A stretch of 40,640 nt of DNA from positions 1 to 40,640 of IMG/VR virus record IMGVR_UViG_3300025141_007622; one strand, written 5' to 3'. Position 1 is the first letter of the stretch; the number at the start of each line of letters is the position of its first letter. The stretch is from a virus. The notes under the pieces were generated by a model that saw nothing but the letters and a program-made list of their open reading frames with translations, was not told the DNA's origin and searched no databases. A program made the position numbers and the translations under genes. Shown in pieces: positions 6,930 through 14,310 of the stretch.

Positions 6930-6940
6930 AGGAGCCTGAC

Positions 6941-7396
6941 ATGAATAAAACAAATAAAATAAACAATGAAACTAGAGTAGAAAAATCTACAACAGTTTCA
7001 AAATGGCGACCTAGTAACTTATTAGAAGCGCCTGATCCACGACCTGGCATGAAACAAAGATGGATTGCCACTATGGTCTTGGGACAGGAAACGCCGACAA
7101 ATGTAGCTAAACGATTGAGAGAAGGTTGGCAACCAAGAGACATTAAAACTGTCAAAGATGGTCAACACTTCCCAACGATAGAACATGGTAAATTTGCGGG
7201 ATGTATAGGTATAGAAGGAATGGTACTCTGTGAAATGCCAGAAGAAATGGTAAATCAACGTAATGAATATTACGCAAAAATGACTGAAAATTTAATGAGT
7301 TCAGTTCAACAAGATATGAATAGAGTAGAATCACCCGGACAACCCATACAAAGGTCTTATAAAAGTTCTGTTACTAGAGGCGGCATGAAAGAGTAA
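6941..7396 (+). CDS. Conserved head-module protein, 151 aa
   Basis: It starts 11 bases after the scaffold stop with GGAGCC upstream. The compact protein has motifs SKWRPSNLLEAPDPRPGM (about residues 20-37), RWIATMVLGQETPTNVAKRL and a C-terminal helical part (VNQRNEYYAKMTENLM). I recall relatives between scaffold and capsid genes in other marine podovirus-like phages, but their function is not known. From position it could be a minor head or assembly protein. Codon use here is noticeably less AT-biased than in most of the window (for example GCGCCTGATCCACGACC), as in the neighbouring abundant structural genes. Confidence 0.7.
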   Translation: MNKTNKINNETRVEKSTTVSKWRPSNLLEAPDPRPGMKQRWIATMVLGQETPTNVAKRLREGWQPRDIKTVKDGQHFPTIEHGKFAGCIGIEGMVLCEMPEEMVNQRNEYYAKMTENLMSSVQQDMNRVESPGQPIQRSYKSSVTRGGMKE

Positions 7397-7422
7397 CAAA
7401 CTAACTATGGAGACAAATAACT

Positions 7423-7989
7423 ATGGCAAACGTAGATGCACCTAACGGTTTCACACCGTTAAGACATTTAACAGGCGGTGTTATAAGAAGTAATGAATAT
7501 CCTATTGCAAATGCTTATGCGGCTAATCTTGCAAGTGGTGATATTGTTGCACTTCATACCGATGGTACAATCATCAGAGGAACAGCGGGCGGAGTAGTGC
7601 TCGGAGTTTTTCATGGTGTTGAGTACATCGATAATGACACAGGCGATGTTAAATTTAAGAAAGTTTGGAACAATGCAACAACTGCTAAATCGAATGAACC
7701 GATTAAAGCATATGTTTACGATGATCCAAATATAACATACAAGGTTCAATGTAATGGAACTTTTGCAAACGCAAATGTTGGCGAATTAGCAAATATTACT
7801 ATTGGAACTTATAACTCAACATACGGACATTCAACTGACGAATTGGATATCTCAACTCTTGCAGCAACTGCAAAATCATTGAGAGTTCTTCGGTTAATTG
7901 ATTATCCTAACAACGCAGTTGGCGCTGATGCTGATGTAGAAGTGGTAATTAACCTATCTCTATACGGTACTCGTACGGCTGGTATTTAA
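7423..7989 (+). CDS. Probable capsid decoration/head structural protein, 188 aa
   Basis: The gene lies directly upstream of the major capsid gene, the usual place for head decoration proteins. The 188-residue product is beta-rich with many Gly, Thr, Val and Asn residues and no cofactor motifs. It begins MANVDAPNGFTPLRHLTGG, followed by strands such as GDIVALHTDGTIIRGT and GGVVLGVFHGVEY, and ends with a strand/loop rich in Tyr/Gly (LSLYGTRTAGI). Codon use is relatively GC-richer, which fits an abundant virion protein. The exact fold is not certain. The ribosome binding site GGAGAC is suitably spaced. Confidence 0.7.
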   Translation: MANVDAPNGFTPLRHLTGGVIRSNEYPIANAYAANLASGDIVALHTDGTIIRGTAGGVVLGVFHGVEYIDNDTGDVKFKKVWNNATTAKSNEPIKAYVYDDPNITYKVQCNGTFANANVGELANITIGTYNSTYGHSTDELDISTLAATAKSLRVLRLIDYPNNAVGADADVEVVINLSLYGTRTAGI

Positions 7990-8008
7990 CCTATAGGAGT
8001 ATAATACA

Positions 8009-8917
8009 ATGGCTTTAAATAGAGCACTATTTACCAAACAGCTCAATCTAGGTTTAAATACCGTGTTTGGTATGGAATATGATAGATATCCTGAACAATG
8101 GAGAGCTTTATATTCTACTGAGCAATCAATGAAAGCATTCGAAGAAGATGTACAAATGATCGGATTCGGTGCTGCACCAACCAAAGCTGAAGGTGCCATG
8201 ATCAATTATGATTCTGGCAGAGAAGGCTTTGTTTCTAGGTATGTGCATGAAACTGTCGCTTTAGCATTCGCAATAACTGAGGAAGCTGAAGAAGATGGCT
8301 TGTACGGTTCTCTAGGCGCTAAATACGCAAGAGCACTAGCAAGATCAATGCAACAAACTAAAGAAGTAAAAGGCGCAAATGTTTTCAATAACGCAACTGG
8401 CACATCAGTTGGTGGAGACGGAGTATCATTATTAAATGGTTCTCATCCACTAGGTGGTGGCGGTACTGCTTCTAATACATTAGCTACTGCTGCAGATTTA
8501 TCTGAAACGTCTTTAGAGACAATTTTAGTTCAAATCTCAACAGCTGTTGATGACAGAAGTATACCTGTTGCTTTATCTGGAAGAAAACTTGCGGTTCCAC
8601 CTCAATTGGTGTTTATTGCAGAAAGAATCCTTAAGTCTAATTTAAGACCGGGAACTGCTGACAATGACATCAACGCACTTAGAAATATGGGTATGATCCC
8701 TGAAGGTGTTGTAGTAAATCAAAGATTTACTGACCCTGATCAATACTTCATATTAACTGATTGTCCAGATGGAATGAAACACTTTGTAAGAGCACCAATC
8801 AAAAAAGCTGTAGAAGGCGATTTTGAAACTGGTAACTTGAGATACAAAGTTAGAGAAAGATATTCTTTCGGTTTCACTGACTGGAGAGGTGTATACGGTT
8901 CCGAAGGAGCTGCATAA
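8009..8917 (+). CDS. Major capsid protein (HK97-fold type, gpT-like)
   Basis: This is the best candidate for the shell protein. It is 302 residues long, placed after the scaffold and decoration genes, with the least AT-biased codon use in the area and a good ribosome binding site (TAGGAG). The N-terminal part (ALFTKQLNLGLNTVFGMEYDRY) and the middle (VHETVALAFAITEEAEEDGLYG, described in part) resemble capsid proteins of marine podovirus-like phages that relate to the Mu gpT head-protein group. The central region has an E-loop-like Gly-rich section (SHPLGGGGTA) and the C-terminus has YSFGFTDWRGVYGSEG. It has no N-terminal delta domain of HK97 size, which agrees with a separate scaffold gene. 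The fold is inferred, not shown. Confidence 0.85.
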   Translation: MALNRALFTKQLNLGLNTVFGMEYDRYPEQWRALYSTEQSMKAFEEDVQMIGFGAAPTKAEGAMINYDSGREGFVSRYVHETVALAFAITEEAEEDGLYGSLGAKYARALARSMQQTKEVKGANVFNNATGTSVGGDGVSLLNGSHPLGGGGTASNTLATAADLSETSLETILVQISTAVDDRSIPVALSGRKLAVPPQLVFIAERILKSNLRPGTADNDINALRNMGMIPEGVVVNQRFTDPDQYFILTDCPDGMKHFVRAPIKKAVEGDFETGNLRYKVRERYSFGFTDWRGVYGSEGAA

Positions 8918-8928
8918 TAACTAATCAT

Positions 8929-8984
8929 TACTAGGCGCTTCGGCGCCTAGTAACCCAAACGACTGCGCAAGCAGACTATTTTTT
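8929..8984 (+). terminator. Hairpin pair with UUCG and GCAA loops after the capsid gene
   Basis: TACTAGGCGC (8929-8938) and GCGCCTAGTA (8943-8952) form a perfect 10-bp stem closed by C(UUCG)G, one of the most stable tetraloops. No T-tract follows directly. A second small hairpin (CTGC 8963-8966, loop GCAA, GCAG 8971-8974) is followed after four bases by T6 at 8979-8984. The pair may terminate or attenuate transcription, or stabilise the 3' end of the capsid mRNA. The next gene's ribosome binding site follows immediately. Confidence 0.65.
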
Positions 8985-9000
8985 AAAGGAGGATAGACTT

Positions 9001-9477
9001 ATGGGAAAAACAACATTTTCGGGTCCGGTATTAGCTGGTAGTATTAATGAAACTACTGGTAGCACTTTAGGCTCGAATGTAAAAAACACTGGCTATGTAA
9101 CAATGGCACAAGGTAAAGATGTTACAATTACTGGAGCAACAGCAAATACAAATGTTGCTGTAATTCCAGCTAATTCACAAATTTTATTTGTGCATGTAGA
9201 TGTTACTGAAGTATCAAATGATACAAATGCTGCAACTTTTTCAGTAGGAACAACTTCGAATGCTACTGCATTCACTGCTGCTGCAAACTGTAAAGCTTTA
9301 GGAAGAACATCACAATCTTCTGCAGCTTTAGGTTTAATGGCAAACGTTGGAGCTTCTGATATTAAAGTAGTAGGTGTATTTACTGGTACAGATGGCGATG
9401 GTAATACAGGAGCTATAACAACTTCTGTTACTTACGTTCAAGATAATCATCTGCAAAGAGTATTTACAATAGCTTAA
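9001..9477 (+). CDS. Structural protein, probable decoration/spike, 158 aa
   Basis: The protein is beta-rich and Thr/Ala/Gly/Val-rich, with no charged helices (TTFSGPVLAGSINETTGS, then VTMAQGKDVTITGA, AVIPANSQILFVHVDV, and SVTYVQDNHLQRVFTIA at the end). It lies between two strong hairpins, so it forms its own expression unit just after the capsid gene with an excellent ribosome binding site (AAGGAGGA). That suggests an abundant virion component such as a capsid decoration protein. I do not know a firm family name. Confidence 0.7.
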   Translation: MGKTTFSGPVLAGSINETTGSTLGSNVKNTGYVTMAQGKDVTITGATANTNVAVIPANSQILFVHVDVTEVSNDTNAATFSVGTTSNATAFTAAANCKALGRTSQSSAALGLMANVGASDIKVVGVFTGTDGDGNTGAITTSVTYVQDNHLQRVFTIA

Positions 9478-9486
9478 TAATAATTT

Positions 9487-9509
9487 AGGGGGCCTTCGGG
9501 CCTCCTTTT
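9487..9509 (+). terminator. Intrinsic terminator with UUCG loop
   Basis: GGGGGCC (9488-9494) pairs with GGCCTCC (9499-9505), including one G-U pair, around a UUCG loop, with an extra A-T pair outside. It is followed directly by TTTTATT. This is a classical rho-independent terminator, and it separates the capsid transcripts from the connector genes. Confidence 0.85.
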
Positions 9510-9520
9510 ATTGGAGAATT

Positions 9521-10021
9521 ATGGAATTAAATTTAGATTTTTTATATGAACCAGCTAAAGCTTTAAAAAATTTTGCTAAAAAAAATGATGAATTAATTAA
9601 AGTTAAAGATAAAGAAGTAACTGAATTAAAAGATGATGATAAAGAAACTGATATAGCAACAAAAGCAATATTAGAAACAGGTGGTGATGCTAAAGTATAT
9701 GAAGAAAGTCATCAAAAAGATGAAGGAATTATTACTACAAAAGATAAACAAAAAGAACTAGAAAAAGATACCGAAGAATCATTAGAAGAAAAATTAGAAA
9801 ATATAGAAAAAGTAATAGACACATTTAGTGGAGGATCAACTGTGATAGATAGTGGTCAATCTGTAGGACAAGCTCAAAGTATTAATTTAAATCAACAACC
9901 ATTAGATTTAGGAAATCTTCAAGCTAAAGCTTATCAAGCAGAATACTTACAACCAAGCACTGTTCATGATGACAGAATTGCTCTATTATATGATAACTTA
10001 AAAAAATATAATTTAATATAG
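9521..10021 (+). CDS. Hypothetical acidic protein, 166 aa
   Basis: No family is recognised. Residues about 15-95 are extremely rich in Lys, Glu and Asp (for example KVKDKEVTELKDDDKE and KDTEESLEEKLENIEK) and probably form charged helices. The last 60 residues are polar and Gln-rich (GQSVGQAQSINLNQQPLDLG), then end in YDNLKKYNLI. The charge pattern resembles a small scaffold- or chaperone-like protein. It is the first gene after the terminator at 9487-9509, with GGAGAA upstream, so a promoter for the connector genes should be close by, though none is obvious. Confidence 0.65.
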   Translation: MELNLDFLYEPAKALKNFAKKNDELIKVKDKEVTELKDDDKETDIATKAILETGGDAKVYEESHQKDEGIITTKDKQKELEKDTEESLEEKLENIEKVIDTFSGGSTVIDSGQSVGQAQSINLNQQPLDLGNLQAKAYQAEYLQPSTVHDDRIALLYDNLKKYNLI

Positions 10022-10029
10022 GAGAAAAA

Positions 10030-10332
10030 ATGGCAGGATCGGATATATTTGCAAATTCAGCAAGTGGAGCTACTATTAATAATACTACAGCCACTTTATT
10101 TGCTGGTCCCATTAGACTTAAAGGTTTTATAATTGAACCTAATGTTACTACTGGAACTCTTACTTTTATAGATGGTGGAACTGATGTATTTGAAGTAACT
10201 ACAGGAAATGTAAGTGCGGGTGCTTCAACTGTTCAATTAAATCTTCCAGCAGAAGGTATAAAATTTGGAACAAGTTTACAAGCTAAAGCTTCAGTTAATG
10301 GTGCTATATCAGTAACAGTATTTTATGCATAA
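10030..10332 (+). CDS. Small beta-rich structural protein, 100 aa
   Basis: The 100-residue protein is composed of short strands with Thr, Gly, Val and Ala (NNTTATLFAGPIRLKGFII, TLTFIDGGTDVFEVTTG, STVQLNLPAEGIKFGTSL, GAISVTVFYA). It is very likely a virion component such as a decoration, trimerising or head-closure part. It is preceded by TAGGAGAA and followed ten bases later by the adaptor gene. The two T/A-rich proteins around it (9001 and 12923) have similar composition, so a family of small decoration proteins is possible. Confidence 0.65.
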   Translation: MAGSDIFANSASGATINNTTATLFAGPIRLKGFIIEPNVTTGTLTFIDGGTDVFEVTTGNVSAGASTVQLNLPAEGIKFGTSLQAKASVNGAISVTVFYA

Positions 10333-10341
10333 TGGAGGAAT

Positions 10342-11031
10342 ATGGCATTATCAGGAAGTTCAACTTTTACTTTAACAGTAAATGATGTAATACAAGAAGC
10401 CTATGATAGATTAGGAGGAGATCCTATTTTAGGCTATGATGTACGATCAGCTAGACGTAGTTTAAATATTATGTTTAGTGATTGGGCTAATCGTGGTTAT
10501 AATCAATGGACTGTAGAATATAAAACTCAAGCTGTAACTCAAGGTACTACTGATTACACTTTAGATAGTGATACTGTCGATATTATAAATGCTAATATTA
10601 AAATAGCAGATGGATCTGAATATGCAATGACACGTTTAGGTCTTAATGACTATGCTGTTATTTCAAATAAAACAACTCAATCTAGACCTACACAATATTA
10701 TTTACAAAGATTAATTTCTCCTATTCTTAAAATTTATCCAGCACCTGATCAATCTTATACTATTACATATTATAGAATGAGAAGAATTGAAGATATAACT
10801 GCTTCAACAGTAAGTGGAGTAGAACAAAATATTGATGTACCTTTTAGAGCTTTTGAATGTATGTGTGCAGGATTAGCTTATTATCTTTCTAAAAAAAGAC
10901 CTGGTATACCTGCTGCAACTCAAGAAATTTTAAGAGTAGATTATGAACAAGCTTTTGAAAGATTAATAGCTGGTGATGATACTCCTTCTACAAGAATTTT
11001 ACCTGCTACAGCTAATAGGTTTTATAATTAA
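10342..11031 (+). CDS. Head-to-tail adaptor (P22 gp4-like)
   Basis: It is predicted to bind under the portal ring and close the packaged head, the job of P22 gp4. The 229-residue product starts with helices (VNDVIQEAYDRLGGDPI, then DVRSARRSLNIMFSDWANRG) and continues with a beta section YNQWTVEYKTQAVTQGTTDY. After a middle section ILKIYPAPDQSYTITYYRMR, it ends in helices with FECMCAGLAYYLSKKRPG. This order (helical ARRSLN…W…G, then W/Y-rich strands, then a C-terminal AGLAYYLSKK) is characteristic of the adaptor family in podovirus-like phages. Its TAA overlaps the ATG of the next gene. Confidence 0.82.
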   Translation: MALSGSSTFTLTVNDVIQEAYDRLGGDPILGYDVRSARRSLNIMFSDWANRGYNQWTVEYKTQAVTQGTTDYTLDSDTVDIINANIKIADGSEYAMTRLGLNDYAVISNKTTQSRPTQYYLQRLISPILKIYPAPDQSYTITYYRMRRIEDITASTVSGVEQNIDVPFRAFECMCAGLAYYLSKKRPGIPAATQEILRVDYEQAFERLIAGDDTPSTRILPATANRFYN

Positions 11032-11483
11032 TGGCAAAAATACCAGCTACTACTAGACCACATAGAGCACCTTCAAATAAATTTGCAGGTGGAAGATATG
11101 CTTATGCTATTTCTGATAGATCAGGATTAAGATTTCCTTATCAAGAAATGGTATTTGAATGGACAGGTATGTTAGTTCATACTTCAGAGTGGGAACCTAA
11201 ACAACCTCAATTAGATTTAACTTATTTTACTGATGCTCAAAGTTTAGAAAATGCAAGACTTCAAGCTAATGTTTCTTCTACTAAAGCAGCAAGAACTGGA
11301 GGAGGAGTTGCTGGATCATCTACTGGTGGAGTTCCTAATCAAGTAACTGCTTTACCTGGTTTTGAAAATACATCAGGTTCACCTTTATATGTAGGAGTAG
11401 CTACATTACCAGAAACTTGGTATACTACTGACACAAATTTGTTACAAACTGCGCTTGGAACTGTTACAGTTGTAATATTATGA
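11031..11483 (+). CDS. Conserved connector-region protein, 150 aa
   Basis: The 150-residue product has a distinctive N-terminal half: KFAGGRYAYAISDRSGLRFP (about residues 18-37), then EMVFEWTGMLVHTSEWEP. The rest is Gly/Thr/Ser-rich. The pattern G.YA..ISDRSG.R.P..EMV.EW.G..V...E.EPK.PQ recurs in many phages next to neck genes, so I take it as a conserved virion or connector component. Its biochemical role is not known. It starts at the stop of the adaptor gene and ends four bases into the glycosyltransferase gene (ATGA). Confidence 0.75.
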   Translation: MAKIPATTRPHRAPSNKFAGGRYAYAISDRSGLRFPYQEMVFEWTGMLVHTSEWEPKQPQLDLTYFTDAQSLENARLQANVSSTKAARTGGGVAGSSTGGVPNQVTALPGFENTSGSPLYVGVATLPETWYTTDTNLLQTALGTVTVVIL

Positions 11484-12292
11484 TTGATAAAAAAATTGGT
11501 GTTATGGTCGCAACACCTTGTTATGGTGGCCTTTTATCTGAAGGATTTTTACATGGAATATTAAGTTTAACTCAATTTGCAGCTAAAAATAAATTTAAAG
11601 TTCATTTAAATACAATGGGAAATGAAAGTTTAGTTACTAGAGCTAGAAATACATTAGTAAGTCAATTTTTAGATTTCTGTGAAAAAGATCCAGAAACTTT
11701 TACTCATTTAATGTTTATTGATGCTGATATAGGATTTAATGGAGAAGCTGTAACTAGATTATTAGAATCAGATTATGATATAGCTTGTGGAATATATCCT
11801 AGAAAATCTATTGATTGGAAAAGTATTCCAGGTTTTGTAAAAGAGGACCCTACTAATTTAGAACAAAAAGCATATGGTTATAATTTAAATTTTGCTAATC
11901 CTCGAAATATAAAAGTAGAAAAGGGATTTACTGAAGTTTTAGATGCTGCAACTGGCTTTATGTGTATAAAAAAGGAAGTTTTTGATAAAATGAAAGAAGC
12001 TTATCCTAATCTTCAATATACAAGTGATCAAATTATAAATAATAATAGATATGCCAGTAAAAATTGTTATGCATTTTTTGACTGTATTATTGATGAAAAA
12101 AGTAATAGATATTTAAGTGAAGATTATGCTTTTTGTAGATTATGGCAAAAAATAGGCGGTAAGATATATGCTGATCTTCAAAGTCCTTTAACGCACTATG
12201 GAACTTATCCATTTGCAGGACATGTATGGACTAAATTTAAAGTTGATGAGGTAATTAAAAATGGCAATGACATACAGCAGTCTCCAAAATGA
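11480..12292 (+). CDS. GT-A-type glycosyltransferase-like protein
   Basis: It is predicted to transfer a sugar from a nucleotide-sugar donor. The N-terminal strand and loop (IGVMVATPCYGGLLSEGF, residues 6-23), the LVTRARN segment (51-57) and the DxD-type metal site in FIDADIGF (D81 and D83) match the GT-A fold. Later segments CGIYPRK, AATGFMCIKKEVF and EDYAFCRLWQKIGGKIYAD agree with the acceptor half of family-2-like enzymes. Similar genes sit among tail genes of marine phages, so it may modify virion proteins or the host surface. It overlaps the second adaptor gene by 32 bases. The acceptor and sugar are unknown. Confidence 0.8.
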   Translation: MIDKKIGVMVATPCYGGLLSEGFLHGILSLTQFAAKNKFKVHLNTMGNESLVTRARNTLVSQFLDFCEKDPETFTHLMFIDADIGFNGEAVTRLLESDYDIACGIYPRKSIDWKSIPGFVKEDPTNLEQKAYGYNLNFANPRNIKVEKGFTEVLDAATGFMCIKKEVFDKMKEAYPNLQYTSDQIINNNRYASKNCYAFFDCIIDEKSNRYLSEDYAFCRLWQKIGGKIYADLQSPLTHYGTYPFAGHVWTKFKVDEVIKNGNDIQQSPK

Positions 12293-12920
12293 TATTAAAG
12301 TTTGGGCTGAAAATACAGGAACAGATTTTACTGCTCAAATAGAAACTTTTATTGATAATTCTTTTGAATCTTTATCTAGAGATATTGATCCTATAGGTTT
12401 TAATGAAAATGTAACTACTACTACAATAGCAGGAGATAGAATGGTAAATCTTCCTACAGCTATTGAACCTATGTTATTTAATTATTTATCTATAACAGTA
12501 GGTTCAAATGTTAGTTATTTAGAAATGAAAACTTTAGCTTATTGTCAAGAATATTGGCCGGATATATCTATTCAAGGTCAACCTAAATATTTTGCTAATT
12601 TTGATGATGATCGAGTTTATTTAGCTCCTACTCCAGATCAGGCATATACAGTTAAATTAGGATATCAAGGTAAAATTAATCCTTTATCTAATACTAATAC
12701 GACAAATTGGTATACTGAAAATATTCCTAGTACATTATTTTATAGTTGTTTAGCTGAAGCAAATCTCTTTACAAAGAACATGGAAGACTATACTATATAC
12801 AAAAATTTGTATAAAGAACAAGTAGCTACCATTAACAATGAAGCTCGTAGAAGAAGAAGAACAGACTACAAGTTTCCTGGTAGCCCACTAGGTACAAATA
12901 CATTAACTGGAGGACAATAA
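12261..12920 (+). CDS. Second head-tail connector/adaptor-like protein, 219 aa
   Basis: The start at 12261 lies inside the end of the glycosyltransferase gene, with TGAGG upstream. The protein begins with a helical region (YSSLQNDIKVWAENTG, then FTAQIETFIDNSFESLSRDI), followed by WxP/Ile-rich strands (MVNLPTAIEPMLFNYLSI) and APTPDQAYTVKLGYQGKINP (residues 126-145). It ends with LFYSCLAEANLFTKNMEDY and a basic tail with RRRRR. The layout is close to adaptor proteins of SU10-like phages and parallels the protein at 10342 (helical head, APxPDQxYTxxxxY strand, C-terminal helices). Two related adaptors in one neck module are therefore likely. Confidence 0.75.
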   Translation: MAMTYSSLQNDIKVWAENTGTDFTAQIETFIDNSFESLSRDIDPIGFNENVTTTTIAGDRMVNLPTAIEPMLFNYLSITVGSNVSYLEMKTLAYCQEYWPDISIQGQPKYFANFDDDRVYLAPTPDQAYTVKLGYQGKINPLSNTNTTNWYTENIPSTLFYSCLAEANLFTKNMEDYTIYKNLYKEQVATINNEARRRRRTDYKFPGSPLGTNTLTGGQ

Positions 12921-12922
12921 AT

Positions 12923-13348
12923 ATGGCAATAACACAAGCAATTTGCACTGTATTCAAGCAAGACTTAATGTCGCCTGGTGGAAACCTTGCAGCACAAACT
13001 TTAAAATGTGCTTTGTATGATAACACTGCATCTTTAGCAGCAAACACAACTGCATATGCTACAGCGAATGAAATTTCATCATCTGGAACTAATTATACTA
13101 CAGGTGGAAATGCATTAACTAATGTAGCAATTACTGTTGATGGAACTACTGCAATTTTTGATGCAGATAATGTTACATTTGCAAATGCAACTATTTCTGC
13201 TCAAGCTGCACTTTTATACAATGCAAATAACAGTAATTCTGCAATTGCAGTTTTAGATTTTGGAGGAGTTAAAACTTCTACAAATGGAACTTTTGAATTA
13301 CAGTTTCCTACTGCTAACTCATCTGCTGGCCTAATTAGAATAGCATAA
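12923..13348 (+). CDS. Tail/virion structural protein, 141 aa
   Basis: The 141-residue product is Ala/Thr/Asn-rich and beta-type, without catalytic motifs. It begins MAITQAICTVFKQDLMSPGG, then QTLKCALYDNTASLAANTTAY, and ends with strands of the form GTFELQFPTANSSAGLIRIA. Relatives are common in the tail region of marine phages, and the shape suggests a small fibre-associated or decoration protein. The last bases form the left arm of a hairpin that covers the start of the next gene, so its translation likely controls the expression of that gene. Confidence 0.75.
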   Translation: MAITQAICTVFKQDLMSPGGNLAAQTLKCALYDNTASLAANTTAYATANEISSSGTNYTTGGNALTNVAITVDGTTAIFDADNVTFANATISAQAALLYNANNSNSAIAVLDFGGVKTSTNGTFELQFPTANSSAGLIRIA

Positions 13349-13364
13349 GGAGAAACTCCTTATG
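13344..13364 (+). promoter_or_regulatory. Hairpin hiding the ribosome binding site and start codon of the next gene
   Basis: CATAAGGAG (13344-13352) and CTCCTTATG (13356-13364) are perfect reverse complements around an AAA loop, a 9-bp stem. The left arm contains the stop TAA (13346-13348) of the upstream gene and the AGGAG site (13348-13352). The right arm contains the start ATG (13362-13364) of the tail-repeat gene. A ribosome finishing the upstream gene would open the stem, so this looks like strict translational coupling. Confidence 0.7.
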
Positions 13365-14249
13365 GCAAGCACATGGAATAGTGGCCAATGGAACCTAGGT
13401 AGTTGGAATAATTCAGCTTCAGGATCTGCAATTGAAGGTCTATTAGCAAACACTGCTTTAAGTTCTATTACAGTAGATGCAGAAATTAGACAAGGTTGGG
13501 GTCGAGGTGGATGGAATACTGCTGCTTGGAATCAAGCTCCTGATCTTTATCAAAGTATTACTGGTCAATCAATAACAGCTGAAATAGATTTAGGTTTAGG
13601 TTGGGGTAGAGGAACATGGAGTGAAGATGCATGGAATACTCCAGGCGGTTATATCCTTACAGGAAATGGTAGTTTATTTTCAATTACAGGACAACTTGCT
13701 AATGCAAATATAAGTTCAATTACAGTTACAGGAAATGCAGATAATATTTCTATAACTGGACAATTATCAAATGCAAATTTAGGATCAAGTACAGTTACTG
13801 CAAATGCTAATACAGGTATTATTACTGGATTATTAGCAAATACATTTATAGGAACTTATTCTATTGCTGCCGGTGGAGCTGTAACAATTGTTGTACCAGA
13901 ATTTGATTTAGAAGCAAATATAGGTCCATTTACTACTGGAACTGCTAATTATTTAGATGTAACAGGTTCAGGAATGACTACTTATTTAAGTAGTATTACC
14001 ACTGCTTCTGAAAATATTATTCCTATCACTGGAATTAATGCTAATGCAAATACAGGTTCTATCACTATTTCTAGTTCTCATATTTTAAGTATAACTGGTG
14101 AAAGTGTAACTATTTCTTTAGCTACCATTATACCTGATTCTAATAATTTCTTGGAAATGACTGGAATACAAGCTAATGTTACTCCTGTGGATTTAAGATT
14201 TTGGGATGATATTACTGATTCAAATACGTTTACATGGACAAATATTTAG
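13362..14249 (+). CDS. Repeat-rich tail protein with GWG-x-G-x-W repeats
   Basis: The 295-residue protein has two repeat types. Near the N-terminus are Trp/Gly repeats: WNSGQWNLGSWNN (5-17), GWGRGGWNTAAWNQAP (45-60), GLGWGRGTWSEDAWNTP (78-94). Residues about 105-170 hold units of the form SITGQLANANISS followed by ITGQLSNANLGSS and ITGLLANTFIG. Composition is Gly/Thr/Asn/Ser-rich, as in fibres. The same Trp/Gly motif appears in the nozzle-like protein at 21097 (residues 193-209), which suggests related surface elements or a shared binding partner. Translation is probably controlled by the hairpin over its start. Confidence 0.75.
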   Translation: MASTWNSGQWNLGSWNNSASGSAIEGLLANTALSSITVDAEIRQGWGRGGWNTAAWNQAPDLYQSITGQSITAEIDLGLGWGRGTWSEDAWNTPGGYILTGNGSLFSITGQLANANISSITVTGNADNISITGQLSNANLGSSTVTANANTGIITGLLANTFIGTYSIAAGGAVTIVVPEFDLEANIGPFTTGTANYLDVTGSGMTTYLSSITTASENIIPITGINANANTGSITISSSHILSITGESVTISLATIIPDSNNFLEMTGIQANVTPVDLRFWDDITDSNTFTWTNI

Positions 14250-14289
14250 TGTACATTTTAATACAAATATATATTATTTACAAAAATAA

Positions 14290-14306
14290 ATTTATAAGGT
14301 ATAAAT
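14290..14306 (+). promoter_or_regulatory. AU hairpin with the ribosome binding site core in its loop
   Basis: ATTTATA (14290-14296) and TATAAAT (14300-14306) form a 7-bp A-U stem, with AGG, the only Shine-Dalgarno-like bases, in the loop. It lies four bases before the ATG of the tail-fibre gene, in the 61-base AT-rich gap 14250-14310. The gap has no gene and might also hold a promoter. The stem is weak and may be chance. Confidence 0.3.
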
Positions 14307-14310
14307 AATT

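Noticed and set aside
8206-8928. Minus-strand ORFs opposite the capsid gene
   Set aside because: They are complementary to a confidently assigned gene and carry no recognisable signals.
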